A stretch of DNA of 64,000 bases from Bacteroidota bacterium (GTDB lineage: Bacteria > Bacteroidota > Bacteroidia > Bacteroidales > VadinHA17): positions 124,001 through 188,000 of the forward strand of contig JAKPOU010000063.1 in the NCBI GenBank assembly GCA_029547705.1. Reading direction: 5' to 3'. The position numbers were made by a program, and so were the translations under genes. Below the pieces are notes generated by a model. That model did not search any database. It was not told the origin of the DNA and saw only the letters and a program-made list of their open reading frames with translations. Position 1 is the stretch's first letter. Each line of letters starts with the position of its first letter. Shown piece after piece: positions 1 to 9,651 of the stretch.

Positions 1-788
1 GATGTCCATGAAAGGAATGTTGCCGTAAATGCTTTTATCCAGAAAAAAACGGATTTCCTTTTCAGTTCCCCGGAGCTGGAAATAATGTCATCTCCTGCCT
101 TTTCGGCTGAAGCTTTCCATTTTCTCAGCACGGGCAGCCTGAAGATCCAGACAAGGATCTTCTTGATCTTTTCCGGATCGGCGAAAAGACCGTATCCTAC
201 CAGGACCACCCAGGCGAGTATTATTGAGTATCCTGCCACAGCCACAATGACAAGGTTGTTCAGAAGGGCGGGGCCGGTGCCCTGGAGAGAGGTGGTGAAA
301 AGGACATCTTTTCCGACGATAAGAAGGATGAGCGGGAACATTATCACGAAATACAGTTCATCCAGGAAGGAAGTTGCAAGTACAATGGAAGTGCTCCGGC
401 CTACTGAGATGTCTTCCTTGTGGATGAAAACAACAGCCACGGCAGTGCCTCCCACGGTTGACGGAGTAATTGCCGAGGTAAATTCCCAGAGCATGATTAC
501 CCTGAATGCCTGTCTCCAGGTAAGGTCCTTTTCTGACAGTACCCGTATCCTGATCATATAGCCGAGGTCCCTTCCTATCATGAAGCATATTGCTATGAAG
601 AGCCAGAATACTGACTGCCATGTGAGCTGGAGATAACTCAGCATTTCCCGGCTGATCTCCCGCGATATCAGCCAGGCAACCACCGCCAGTCCGATCAGAA
701 CGGGAATGATTATTCTGGCGGGATTCAGTTTCCTTACCAGTTCAAAATCTCTTTCCTCACTCACAGTCTGCCTGTTTATTTTTGCCAC
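1..788 (-). CDS. YbhN/UPF0104-like (lysylphosphatidylglycerol synthase TM family) membrane protein, partial
   Basis: The 3' end lies beyond base 1, so only about 262 N-terminal residues are visible. They read as a multi-span inner-membrane protein. Hydrophobic segments lie near residues 26-41, 58-72, 96-122 and 140-159, and a conserved-looking stretch SAITPSTVGGTAVAV (about 105-119) is followed by FLDELYF. This pattern is familiar from the flippase-like TM region shared by MprF and YbhN. The start is uncertain. GTG at 788 gives MAKINRQTV and overlaps the end of the GH78 gene by 13 bases; GTG at 764 gives MSEERDF. A GGAGGA sits about 14 bases before the upstream GTG. The tight overlap suggests cotranscription with the rhamnosidase. 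The substrate cannot be inferred. Confidence 0.75.
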   Translation of the reverse strand, partial: MAKINRQTVSEERDFELVRKLNPARIIIPVLIGLAVVAWLISREISREMLSYLQLTWQSVFWLFIAICFMIGRDLGYMIRIRVLSEKDLTWRQAFRVIMLWEFTSAITPSTVGGTAVAVVFIHKEDISVGRSTSIVLATSFLDELYFVIMFPLILLIVGKDVLFTTSLQGTGPALLNNLVIVAVAGYSIILAWVVLVGYGLFADPEKIKKILVWIFRLPVLRKWKASAEKAGDDIISSSGELKRKSVFFWIKAFTATFLSWT

Positions 789-3439
789 TCAAAAATATAG
801 GTTCCTCCCGGAATTTCCGCCACGGAAGTCTCATTTCCGATTTCTTTCCCGTTCATCCTGTATTTTTCCGCATGTCCGGGTATCATCACCCTGGCTCTGC
901 TTCCGTAAGGGATCCCTACTTCCATATGAAAGCCGGCATCTGTCATTTTCCAGTTCACCCTGACGGTGCCGTATGGTGTTTCCTGGGATGTATTTGCCCA
1001 GCTTATTCCTGAGGGTATCTGGGGATCTATTATAACCGATCTGTAGGCACATTCCGTTTCGTCATTCTGTATTCCCCCCACTGCCTGGTAAAACCACCGG
1101 CCGATTCCGTTGTAGCAGTTATGTATCCTGCTCCTGGCACCGTTCCAGTGCTCCCATGTCGTGGTGGCACCGTTGCCGAGCATGTACAGGTATCCCGGAT
1201 AGTCCCTTTTAAGCAGCATGGACCGGAAGAGGTCTGCCTCCCTGTTTTTTACCGCCCACTCGGTGAAAACCGGTATTCCGACAAGCCCGCATGCAAAATG
1301 GCCTCCGTACCTGTTTAGTATCACATCCCTCAGGTTTTCCCTTACTGTTCCGGCAAGGCTGTCAGGAACGATACCGGCAAGCAGGGGATACGTGAGATCA
1401 ATCTGGGAAGCGCTTCCGTAAACTGATTTTGCGGCATCATAAAATGTGTTGTGAATAAGGTTTTTCAGGGACCGGCGTTTCAGGCGGTATGTTTCCGAGT
1501 CATGTGTTTTTCCCAGTACGGCGGCAATTTTTTCCATTGTTTCATAGCATACGGCTATAAAACAGTTATTGACCAGGTTTACTGAAGCGGGATCGGTCTG
1601 GTCAACTCCTTCCGGAACGGCCCAGTCACCCAGGTACCAGTTCCTGTAATCCGTATCGGGCCATCGTTCAAGTAGGCCGCGCGGGGAATACTTTTCCACG
1701 TATCCGAGCCATTTCTGCATCACCGGGTAATATTCCGAGAGAATTAATTCATCACCGTAGTTCATGTATGTTCTCCATGAGGCGGTGATGATGAATCCGC
1801 ACCAGTAGGGACCTCCCCCGGCGTTGTAGGGATTGGGTGCGGTATGCGGCATTCCCCCGTCTTCACGTATGCAGTCGGCCCATGCCTGCAGCCAGTTTGA
1901 ATAGAGTGGTGCAAGAGGGAACATTATCTGGGCTGTCTCGGTGGATGCGTTTCCGTCACCACCGTATCCAAGCCTTTCCACCGAGGGGCAGTCGACCAGG
2001 TATCCTCCCAGGCTGAGGCACCTGAGAGTGTGGCTGATCATGTCATGTATCCTGTTGAGGTCAGGGTCGGAACACTCAAACGTTGAAGCCTGTCCGTATC
2101 CCGTGTGTATCAGGTGAGCCTTTATACCGGACGGCAAGGGCTCCCGCGGCAGACCGGAAATCCTGATATAGCGGAATCCGTGATAGTTGAACCTGTTCCG
2201 GAAGCATTCATCACCGGCACCGGCGGATACAAAAATATCCCTCTGTCCCTGATTGACTATATTCCCTTCATCATCAAGGTGATCACAATATTCCATCAGG
2301 ATCCTGCTGCCTTTTCGCAACTGCGGGAAACGGATCTCGGCATAGCCGGTGATGCTTTTTCCCATGTCGGCAAGCCAGGAACTGTCATTCAGTTTAACAA
2401 CCGAGGCGGCATGGATGGATTCAAAGATCCTGTCGGGCTCGCAAAGCTGGGATGTTGCTTCTCCGGCGGGCTTTTCAGCTGAAAACACGGATGTCCAGCT
2501 GACCCTGTCGAGGGATTCCGCGCTGAGATCCGGCAGCAGGAGCGATGCATCGGCATATTCCCCTCCGAACTGGTGCGGACGCCATGTTCCAATGGTGGAG
2601 TATCCGCTGTTTCGTCCCTTCCAGAGTGTATCAGTAACCAGGATCTGTTCCCACCTGCCCCCGCTGAGTTTCTCGGCCTGGGCCCTCACAAGGGGAACGG
2701 AAGCGGATACTCCGGGAAGTCCTTCGCTGTACCAGCCCCGGCCGGTCCAGATCACCAGGTCATTTCTGCCCTGCCTGAGCATATGGCTGATATCGTATGT
2801 AAGAACAAGGGATCTTTTGCTGAATTGTGAAACCGAGGGAGTAAGGACATAATCACCTGCCTTTGCTCCGTTGACATACACCTCGTGATATCCGAGGGAA
2901 TTGACATAGAGAAAGACTTTTTCCCCGGTATCATCAAGGGTGAAGGTTCTTTTCAGCTGGGGACTGACAGTGTATCCCTCTGAATGCGGAAAGCCTATGT
3001 ACTCTGCCTTCCAGTCTGATTCTCCCAGCAGTCCCGTGCTGAAAAATGCCGCATCGCTCCACTCCGAGCACCTGTCACCGGCATCCCATATCCTCACTTT
3101 CCAGTAGCAAAGGGTTCTTGATCCGGCTTCCCTGCCCCGGTACGGAACAAGGTGGCTTTCCGGAGACATTATCTTGCCGGAATTCCAGAGATCGGCATTC
3201 TCTTCGTCGAGCAATGCGATACTGCTGGCAGCAAGTATCTGAAAAGCCTTCTGAACAGTGCCATTCTCCCCGGATATTATTTTCCAGCTCAGGCGTGGCT
3301 TGTCTGTTCCCAGTCCCAGGGGACCGGTCAGATTCTCACAGCGAAGATCCGAAACGGCCAGGGACTTTTTAGTCCGTGAACAGCTTCCGCTGAGAATGAT
3401 CATTACAAGTGGCAGCAGGATTAAATAGTTTCGTGACAT
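776..3439 (-). CDS. GH78-type alpha-L-rhamnosidase, lipoprotein
   Basis: Predicted inverting alpha-L-rhamnosidase that releases L-rhamnose from glycans or glycosides. The N-terminal stretch LRCENLTGPLGLG...PRLSW is the usual opening of bacterial GH78 proteins. The catalytic (alpha/alpha)6 region carries the family motif DCPSVERLGYGGDGNASTE (about residues 480-500) and a TTTWEHWNG segment nearer the C-terminus. The frame is open to 3478, but I prefer ATG at 3439. It gives MSRNYLILLPLVMIILSGSC, a lipoprotein signal with lipobox cysteine, while the upstream start adds a poor N-terminus. The length (887 aa) is typical. No SusC/SusD pair or other polysaccharide-utilisation gene lies next to it, so the target glycan is unknown. 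Confidence 0.88.
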   Translation of the reverse strand: MSRNYLILLPLVMIILSGSCSRTKKSLAVSDLRCENLTGPLGLGTDKPRLSWKIISGENGTVQKAFQILAASSIALLDEENADLWNSGKIMSPESHLVPYRGREAGSRTLCYWKVRIWDAGDRCSEWSDAAFFSTGLLGESDWKAEYIGFPHSEGYTVSPQLKRTFTLDDTGEKVFLYVNSLGYHEVYVNGAKAGDYVLTPSVSQFSKRSLVLTYDISHMLRQGRNDLVIWTGRGWYSEGLPGVSASVPLVRAQAEKLSGGRWEQILVTDTLWKGRNSGYSTIGTWRPHQFGGEYADASLLLPDLSAESLDRVSWTSVFSAEKPAGEATSQLCEPDRIFESIHAASVVKLNDSSWLADMGKSITGYAEIRFPQLRKGSRILMEYCDHLDDEGNIVNQGQRDIFVSAGAGDECFRNRFNYHGFRYIRISGLPREPLPSGIKAHLIHTGYGQASTFECSDPDLNRIHDMISHTLRCLSLGGYLVDCPSVERLGYGGDGNASTETAQIMFPLAPLYSNWLQAWADCIREDGGMPHTAPNPYNAGGGPYWCGFIITASWRTYMNYGDELILSEYYPVMQKWLGYVEKYSPRGLLERWPDTDYRNWYLGDWAVPEGVDQTDPASVNLVNNCFIAVCYETMEKIAAVLGKTHDSETYRLKRRSLKNLIHNTFYDAAKSVYGSASQIDLTYPLLAGIVPDSLAGTVRENLRDVILNRYGGHFACGLVGIPVFTEWAVKNREADLFRSMLLKRDYPGYLYMLGNGATTTWEHWNGARSRIHNCYNGIGRWFYQAVGGIQNDETECAYRSVIIDPQIPSGISWANTSQETPYGTVRVNWKMTDAGFHMEVGIPYGSRARVMIPGHAEKYRMNGKEIGNETSVAEIPGGTYIFEWQK

Positions 3440-3558
3440 TCTGTGAATATTAAATACTAATTTTATTCCGTTTGTCATTTTATTTTTGAAAATTGGAATA
3501 AATTGCCTTTATAATGGTCTATATAGTGAATAATGGTCGTACAAAAGTATAATTTGAA

Positions 3559-4869
3559 ATGAAAAGAACCATAATCATAACTGCTATTGTTGTTTTTGTT
3601 GTGATGATAGGGCTGATGATTTTTAACCGGCTGGTATCCAAACAACATGAAGTAAGTGATTTCACAGTGGTTAAGAAGGGGCTGTTTGAAATAGCAATAT
3701 CAAACGCGGGTGAGCTTTTTGCCGAGAATTCCTTCGATATAATGGGTCCGGAAATCCAGGAGAGCCAGCCCCAGAGGGGTGGTGGCGGAAGAGGCGGTCA
3801 GCACAGCATGCGTATCACCACCTACAAGATACAGGACCTGATACCTGAGGGCACCATTGTTAAAAAAGGCGATTATGTAGCCCAGCTTGACAGGACTGAT
3901 TATACCAATACTCTCCGGGATCAGCTTGAGCAACTGACCACTCTGCAGGCCAACCTGGACATGAAGATTCTGGATACTGCTGTTACCCTTACCAATCTCA
4001 GGGATGAAATAAAAAACCAGGTTTATGTTGTTGAGGAAGCCAGAATAATCCTGGCTGAATCGAAATATGAGCCTCCGGCAACAATCCGTCAGGCTGAAAT
4101 AAGGCTTAACAAGGCAGAACGTGCGCTGGAGCAGCTGGAAAAAAGCTATGATCTCAGGTATGCACAGTCACTTACCGACATCAGAAAGACAAAACAGGAC
4201 CTTGTAAACGGACAGGAACTTGTGAATGCTCTCCAGGAGTTTCTTTCAAAGTTTACGATAACCGCTCCCTCTGACGGAATAATAATATACAAGCAGGAAT
4301 GGAACGGAACAAAGAGAAAGACAGGGTCAATGATAAATCCCTTTGACCGTGTTGTTGCCACCCTTCCGGATCTCTCCTCAATGCTGTCAAAGACATATGT
4401 AAGTGAGATTGAGATAAACAAAGTTGCCAAAGGGCAGAGGGTAGTGGTAACCGTCGATGCATTGCCGGGGAAAGCATATACCGGCACTGTGATGAGTGTG
4501 GCAAATGTGGGGGAGGTGCTTCCTAATTCCGATGCAAAAATGTTTGAGGTGCTTATCGCAATAGATAACAGCGGTAATTCACTCAGGCCGGCAATGACAA
4601 CCTGGAACAGGATAATCACCAAAACTATCGATGATGCCGTTTATATACCGACTGAATGTGTTTACACGGGAGCTGACAGTATTCCCTTTGTTTACAAAAG
4701 AAACAAAACCAGGCAGATTGTTATTCTCGGCGACATGAATGAAAAGAATGTGGTTGTGAAACAAGGCCTTGAGCCGGGTACTCCGATATATATAATTCCT
4801 CCTTCAAATTCTTCAAATTTCAGGCTCACAGGTGAAAATTTACTGGCTGAAATACGGCAGGAGAAATAA
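3559..4869 (+). CDS. HlyD/RND-type periplasmic adaptor (membrane fusion) protein, orphan
   Basis: A single N-terminal membrane anchor (about residues 4-23) is followed by a lipoyl half-motif, a long alpha-helical hairpin (about 115-225, rich in Q/E/L/R) and the return lipoyl strand (FTITAPSDGIIIY). A beta-barrel/MP domain (about 265-430) completes the usual layout of adaptor subunits that bridge an inner-membrane pump to an outer-membrane channel. An odd feature is a glycine/arginine-rich insert (QRGGGGRGGQ, about residues 73-82) in the first lipoyl/barrel segment. Adaptor genes normally sit with an ABC or RND transporter gene and a TolC-like gene; neither is adjacent here. The next gene is a secondary symporter that needs no adaptor. 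Confidence 0.82.
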   Translation: MKRTIIITAIVVFVVMIGLMIFNRLVSKQHEVSDFTVVKKGLFEIAISNAGELFAENSFDIMGPEIQESQPQRGGGGRGGQHSMRITTYKIQDLIPEGTIVKKGDYVAQLDRTDYTNTLRDQLEQLTTLQANLDMKILDTAVTLTNLRDEIKNQVYVVEEARIILAESKYEPPATIRQAEIRLNKAERALEQLEKSYDLRYAQSLTDIRKTKQDLVNGQELVNALQEFLSKFTITAPSDGIIIYKQEWNGTKRKTGSMINPFDRVVATLPDLSSMLSKTYVSEIEINKVAKGQRVVVTVDALPGKAYTGTVMSVANVGEVLPNSDAKMFEVLIAIDNSGNSLRPAMTTWNRIITKTIDDAVYIPTECVYTGADSIPFVYKRNKTRQIVILGDMNEKNVVVKQGLEPGTPIYIIPPSNSSNFRLTGENLLAEIRQEK

Positions 4870-4951
4870 ATTTTTCTTTTTTTAACTTCTTTTTTTACAA
4901 TTCCTGTATCAGGCAGGGGTTTTTATGTGCCAACCTATCGCTTCAATTGAT

Positions 4952-4959
4952 TATGTTTG
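4952..4959 (+). promoter_or_regulatory. Bacteroidota -7 element before symporter gene
   Basis: TATGTTTG matches the Bacteroidota -7 consensus TAnnTTTG and lies 21 bases before the ATG at 4981. No TTG occurs at the expected -33 distance, so this rests on one box. Confidence 0.33.
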
Positions 4960-4980
4960 TAATTCTTTTACCATTATCTT

Positions 4981-6417
4981 ATGGCGGATGCACTAAAAGC
5001 CCCGGAAACACCAGGAAACAATAAAGGAAACAACAAGGTACCCCGGGAATATCTGTTTTTTCTGTTTGGAGTTCTCTTTGTGGTCTCATTAATTACCGCT
5101 GCAGACCATTTCAATATCCTTAAAATAGGAAGCAGGGTTCTGATGATATTCCGGTGGATAGCCATATTTGCCATAATAGGCTTTGCATGGTTCCGTAAAT
5201 CGCTGACCACCTGGATACTGATCAGCATGATCGTGGGAGCGGAGTTTGGTTATGATCTGCCTCAGGTGGCAGCAAAAATGAATCTGGTAAGCAAAATATT
5301 CCTTCGTCTTATCAAGACTATCATTGCCCCCCTGCTTTTTGCAACACTGGTGGTTGGCATAGCAGGGCATTCAAATCTTAAACAGATTGGCAGGATGGGA
5401 TGGAAATCCCTGGTCTATTTTGAAATTGTGTCAACCATCGCACTTATCATAGGACTGCTGGCAATCAATATCAGCAGGGCAGGAATCGGAGTCAATGTAC
5501 CCGACACGATTGATCAGTCTGACATCCCGCATACAGAACCTATCACGGGGAGTGATCTCATTCTTCATGTTTTTCCGGAAAACATAGCCAAGTCAATTTA
5601 TGAGGGGCAGGTTCTGCAGATAGTTATTTTCAGTATCATTTTCGGCATTGCGGTTGCGATGATCCGGGAAAAATACCGGAGTCCCATGCTGAGATTCACT
5701 GAATCGCTGGCAGAAACGATGTTCAAGTTCACTCAGCTGGTAATGTATTTCGCGCCTTTTGCCGTTTTTGCTGCAATAGCATACAGCATAGGGAATATGG
5801 GGCTGGAGATACTTGTCAATCTGTTCAAGCTGCTGGCCACCCTCTATGCCTCCCTGATAATTTTCCTGCTTGTTGTGCTCTGGCCCGTAGCCATCATGTT
5901 CAAAATACCTGTGCGTAAATTCCTCAGCAAGATAGCCGAACCCGTGACAATAGCATTTGCGACCACAAGTTCCGAATCGGCTCTTCCCATAGCAATGGAG
6001 CGGATGGAGGAATTCGGGGTGCCAAGAAAGATTGTGGCCTTTGTGATGCCCACCGGCTATAGTTTCAATCTGGACGGAACAACACTGTACCTGTCCCTTG
6101 CAACCATATTTGTTGCCCAGATCAGTGGCATACACCTTTCATGGGAGAAACAGCTGCTGATTGTCTTCACCCTGATGCTAACCAGCAAGGGAGTGGCAGG
6201 AGTACCGAGAGCCTCCATGGTCATACTGCTGGGTACCGCTGCCAGCTTTGGTCTGCCGGCATGGCCCATATATATTATCCTGGGCATAGATGAGCTGATG
6301 GATATGGCCCGGACATCAGTAAATGTTCTTGGCAACTGCCTGGCTACCGCTGTGATTGCAAGATGGGAAGGGGAATTCAATCCGCCGCCTGATCCCGTCC
6401 GGCCCATCCCGGCGTGA
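4981..6417 (+). CDS. Dicarboxylate/amino acid:cation symporter (DAACS, GltP/DctA-like)
   Basis: A secondary transporter of the sodium/proton:dicarboxylate-glutamate family, 478 aa, in the cytoplasmic membrane. Family signatures are clear. The re-entrant loop motif TTSSESALP (about residues 325-333) corresponds to the serine-rich TTSSSxxTLP motif. MPTGYSFNLDGTTLY (about 355-369) contains the NxDGT cation/substrate motif. KGVAGVPRAS (about 403-412) matches the second hairpin. About eight hydrophobic segments are spread over the chain. The N-terminus has a charged extension (KAPETPGNNKGNNK) and two extra hydrophobic stretches, so the protein is slightly longer than usual. Substrate choice among glutamate, aspartate and C4-dicarboxylates cannot be read from sequence. 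Confidence 0.92.
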   Translation: MADALKAPETPGNNKGNNKVPREYLFFLFGVLFVVSLITAADHFNILKIGSRVLMIFRWIAIFAIIGFAWFRKSLTTWILISMIVGAEFGYDLPQVAAKMNLVSKIFLRLIKTIIAPLLFATLVVGIAGHSNLKQIGRMGWKSLVYFEIVSTIALIIGLLAINISRAGIGVNVPDTIDQSDIPHTEPITGSDLILHVFPENIAKSIYEGQVLQIVIFSIIFGIAVAMIREKYRSPMLRFTESLAETMFKFTQLVMYFAPFAVFAAIAYSIGNMGLEILVNLFKLLATLYASLIIFLLVVLWPVAIMFKIPVRKFLSKIAEPVTIAFATTSSESALPIAMERMEEFGVPRKIVAFVMPTGYSFNLDGTTLYLSLATIFVAQISGIHLSWEKQLLIVFTLMLTSKGVAGVPRASMVILLGTAASFGLPAWPIYIILGIDELMDMARTSVNVLGNCLATAVIARWEGEFNPPPDPVRPIPA

Positions 6418-6440
6418 AGACCGGTTGTTTCCGGTGATTC

Positions 6441-6471
6441 TTGTTTATTTTGCGGATTTGAATTATTTTTG
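6441..6471 (+). promoter_or_regulatory. Two-box Bacteroidota promoter for small lipoprotein gene
   Basis: TTG at 6441-6443, a 20-base spacer, and TATTTTTG at 6464-6471 match the Bacteroidota -33 TTG / -7 TAnnTTTG layout. The predicted start of transcription is near 6478, leaving a leader of about 16 bases before the ATG at 6494. This is the best two-box match I found in the window. Confidence 0.5.
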
Positions 6472-6493
6472 AATTGATTTATCTTCTGTCTGA

Positions 6494-6913
6494 ATGAATA
6501 CCGTGAATAAAGCTGACATTTCGCTGACTGCGGCACTGTTTGCCGTTTTGCTGTTTTCTTCCTGCATCAATACCAGAAGTTCATATACCAGTCCTGATGA
6601 AGACCGGCTGATGATTACAAGGCGTTATGCCGGCGATTATATTGAATACAGGAATACGGATCCGGATGATTTTACCGGCTATGACCTTATCTGGATAAGG
6701 ACCTCGCAGGACAGCACTTACGGGAAAATCACCGCATTCGGAAAGACCTGCGATTTTGTTCCGGGTGACAGGCTTTTTTTCAGGCGCGAGTATTTCAGTC
6801 CGGGAGGTATTTCAGGATACTGGATCTATATAATCGAGAACGATTCCACGGTTTCATACAAACTCACGGACTACCAGCATGACCGGGGAGTGCCGGTCAG
6901 ATCATGGTTCTAG
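6494..6913 (+). CDS. Small putative lipoprotein, unknown function
   Basis: I do not recognise this 139-aa protein. It starts with a lipoprotein-like signal ending in LLFSSC (Cys at about residue 24), so it is probably anchored in a cell membrane facing the periplasm or outside. The mature part is rich in Tyr, Asp and Arg and looks beta-rich, with repeated D-x-x-Y patterns (RRYAGDYIEYRNTDPDDF). It has its own plausible promoter and converges on the S9 peptidase gene, so it appears to be a single-gene unit. Confidence 0.6.
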   Translation: MNTVNKADISLTAALFAVLLFSSCINTRSSYTSPDEDRLMITRRYAGDYIEYRNTDPDDFTGYDLIWIRTSQDSTYGKITAFGKTCDFVPGDRLFFRREYFSPGGISGYWIYIIENDSTVSYKLTDYQHDRGVPVRSWF

Positions 6914-6942
6914 ATTCCCCCGGTCCCCGATCCGGTTTCTCC

Positions 6943-9651
6943 TCACTTTTTCTCCTTTACCCTTTCCTCCTCTGTCTTTTTATCGAGGTATTTCCTTCCT
7001 TTCAGTATCCATTCCGCAGGTTCCGTTCCCAGAAGATAGTGATCAAAAAATTCAGCAACCTTTTTCGTATAGTCAAGCTGGTTTTCCTTTTTTGCCAGCG
7101 AATGGTTTTCCCCCTCGTAAACGAGCATGATATAAGGTTTTTCCATTCTTCGCATGGTTGTGAACATTTCAATGCCCTGGTGCCAGTCGACGGCTCCGTC
7201 GCTGGTGCCGAAGGTTACAAGGAGCGGGGTGTTTATGTTTTGCGCTCCGTACATGGGGGAATTGGCCATATAATTTTCCATCTGTTCCCACCAGGGTTCC
7301 CTCAGCCTGCCCTGTGATATCTCAAAAATATTCTGGTTCGGGGTTCCCGTGTTCCAGTATATTTCATTGTACATGCTTATCATGTTAATAAGCGGGGCAC
7401 CTGCCACCGCAGCCGAGAAAAGCCCGGTGCGGGTAATGATGAAACTGGTCTGGTAGGCTCCCCAGCTGTGTCCCATGATTCCTACCCTGCCGGCATCAAT
7501 CATTCCGGTTTTCAGTACTTCCTCCACTGCTGGTATGACACAGTCTGCAGCAGATTCCCCGGGATGGTTTGTACGGTAGACAATGTCGGGCTGATAGACA
7601 AAGTAACCCCTGCCGGTAAAGTTTGAGGTATTGTATGCACTTCTGGGAGAGGGTACAACATAATTATTGAGAACATTTGAACGGATCTCATAGATATATA
7701 CTATCATCGGATATTTCTTTCCCTCCTCATAAGCGGCGGGATAAAACAGTGCTCCCTGCAAGGGCCTGCCGTCCCTGCTGGTGAAATTCACTATTTCACT
7801 TTTCCCCCATGCAAATTCTGCCTGCTGCGGATTGGTGTCGGATATTCTGAGGGGATTGCGGAAGGAAGCAGAAACCCTGTAGATATTCGGAGATTCCGTG
7901 TATGACTCGGATCTGTAGACAAAATAATCAGATTTCTCAGCCCTGGCCAGGGCGCTTACTGATCTGGGCTCAAAAATCAGTTTTTCAAATTTGTTTTTCA
8001 CAGTCAGCCTGTAGAATCCCGATTCCTTGGTCTTATCGCCGAAAGCTGAAAAGTACAGATCTGTCTTATCGCTGAAATAGGGATATTCGGTGTCAAGCCT
8101 GACCAGTCTGAAAATGATATTGTTCTCCCTCCCGTTTGTCAGACGTACAGGCAGGGATCCGTCCATGCCGATTTTCCACACGTCAAACTCGTCATATACA
8201 AAAATTGCCTTGTCATCCTTCAGCCATCCCCCGGTACCGAAGGGGGGCTTCTCATCGCGCGGACTGTCGTCGCGGGTATTCCAGAACACTGTCTCAAGTA
8301 CGCCCGTCAGGTTAACATGTATATCCTTCCTTATGTCATACACCCACCAGTTCTTTTCCATGAAATAATATACATATTTCCCGGCCGGAGAGGATGCAGC
8401 CACTGATGAAAAAGCCTGCAGCAGAAGTTTCCTTTTTCCCGTCAGGGGATCGGCCAGGTAATAATCGGAAACAGCTTCCCTGAAAGCGGGCCTGTACGGT
8501 GTGTCGTCCATAACAAGCACGTTTGTCCCGTCGCCTGTGAGCATGGTCCGCCTGAGACTGTCGCCGCTCAGCCTGACAAGGGAATTCTTGTCGGGATTCC
8601 ATGCAAACAGATATGTGAAATTGCGGTCCGTATCATAGGTTTTCTGCTGCCTCGGCTGAATGGGATCGTCTTTCCAGTGCCAGATATCAACACCGGGGAT
8701 TTTTGGTTTTTCGGAGGATTTTTTACTGTTCTTTTCCTTTACTGTCCAGTTATGCGCACCGAAATAGATTATGCGGCAGTTATCGGAAATCTGAGGTTTG
8801 AATGATTCCTTTACATATAATTTTCCGGGAAACCTGATAGTATCAGAGGAAGGATCAAAGCTTCTTATTTCGGGTTTTCCGTAAATATTCCTGACTGCAA
8901 ATACAATATGATTCTCTTCAAGCCGTGTGCTGTCGGTAAAGGATTTATAGAACATCAGTGCGTTTCCTTCCTTTTCCCACACCAGATTCCTGTAAACGGA
9001 TGTATCGTTGTCCAGGAAAGAGATGTTATAGTTGTTCAGATCCATCAGTTCAACACCGTTGCCGCTTTTGTCTGCAGCACTAATTATGTATGCCAGCCTG
9101 TTTCCCGCTTTATTGACAGCATACTCCGCAACGTTTCCGATATTCTTTGTAGTTCCGTTTTTCAGGTTATGGATGAAGATATCCTTTGTTTTGTTGTCGT
9201 TCGCGTATCCTGCCAGTATAATATGGCCGGCATCCTTTGTAAAGGCAAAGGATTCAGTGTTTTCAAATATTCTTTCCTTACCGCTTTCGAGACTGAGCAG
9301 CCTGGTTTTATATTTCACCGTTTTTTTCTCCTCTGTCATTTTCTCCAGTTGTTTTTCGCTGTAGCCGATTCTGCTGGCGGCCCATTTTGAATCGGAGGAG
9401 AAAACACCGGCGGAGGAGAGCGGGTATTTATACAATACTGATGTGGAAGGATTACTGATATACAATGTGTCGTCGCCCTCGTTAAGGGTAATCCTCCAGC
9501 TTATCCACTGCCCGTCACCGGAAATGGATACAGGCCCCAGAGTCTGCCATCCTGCGTAATCCTTTTCACTTATTGTTTTGAGAGTATCTGCTGATCCTGC
9601 CAGCGGAAGGAGAAAAAGCAGTATGATCAGAAAATGTTTATTTCTTATCAT
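6943..9651 (-). CDS. S9-family serine peptidase (prolyl oligopeptidase/dipeptidyl peptidase-like), secreted
   Basis: A 902-aa exported peptidase. A signal peptide (MIRNKHFLIILLFLLPLAGSAD) precedes a long beta-propeller region (about 25-610) and a C-terminal alpha/beta-hydrolase domain (about 640-890). The nucleophile motif GHSWG places the catalytic Ser near 729. The acid is probably Asp near 818 (GTSDG), and the His is near 850 (GENHS). This is the expected S9 order Ser-Asp-His. It likely trims short peptides in the periplasm or at the surface. The start overlaps the end of the preceding small secreted protein gene by 14 bases, implying cotranscription. A basic tail (EEERVKEKK) ends the protein. 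Confidence 0.9.
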   Translation of the reverse strand: MIRNKHFLIILLFLLPLAGSADTLKTISEKDYAGWQTLGPVSISGDGQWISWRITLNEGDDTLYISNPSTSVLYKYPLSSAGVFSSDSKWAASRIGYSEKQLEKMTEEKKTVKYKTRLLSLESGKERIFENTESFAFTKDAGHIILAGYANDNKTKDIFIHNLKNGTTKNIGNVAEYAVNKAGNRLAYIISAADKSGNGVELMDLNNYNISFLDNDTSVYRNLVWEKEGNALMFYKSFTDSTRLEENHIVFAVRNIYGKPEIRSFDPSSDTIRFPGKLYVKESFKPQISDNCRIIYFGAHNWTVKEKNSKKSSEKPKIPGVDIWHWKDDPIQPRQQKTYDTDRNFTYLFAWNPDKNSLVRLSGDSLRRTMLTGDGTNVLVMDDTPYRPAFREAVSDYYLADPLTGKRKLLLQAFSSVAASSPAGKYVYYFMEKNWWVYDIRKDIHVNLTGVLETVFWNTRDDSPRDEKPPFGTGGWLKDDKAIFVYDEFDVWKIGMDGSLPVRLTNGRENNIIFRLVRLDTEYPYFSDKTDLYFSAFGDKTKESGFYRLTVKNKFEKLIFEPRSVSALARAEKSDYFVYRSESYTESPNIYRVSASFRNPLRISDTNPQQAEFAWGKSEIVNFTSRDGRPLQGALFYPAAYEEGKKYPMIVYIYEIRSNVLNNYVVPSPRSAYNTSNFTGRGYFVYQPDIVYRTNHPGESAADCVIPAVEEVLKTGMIDAGRVGIMGHSWGAYQTSFIITRTGLFSAAVAGAPLINMISMYNEIYWNTGTPNQNIFEISQGRLREPWWEQMENYMANSPMYGAQNINTPLLVTFGTSDGAVDWHQGIEMFTTMRRMEKPYIMLVYEGENHSLAKKENQLDYTKKVAEFFDHYLLGTEPAEWILKGRKYLDKKTEEERVKEKK

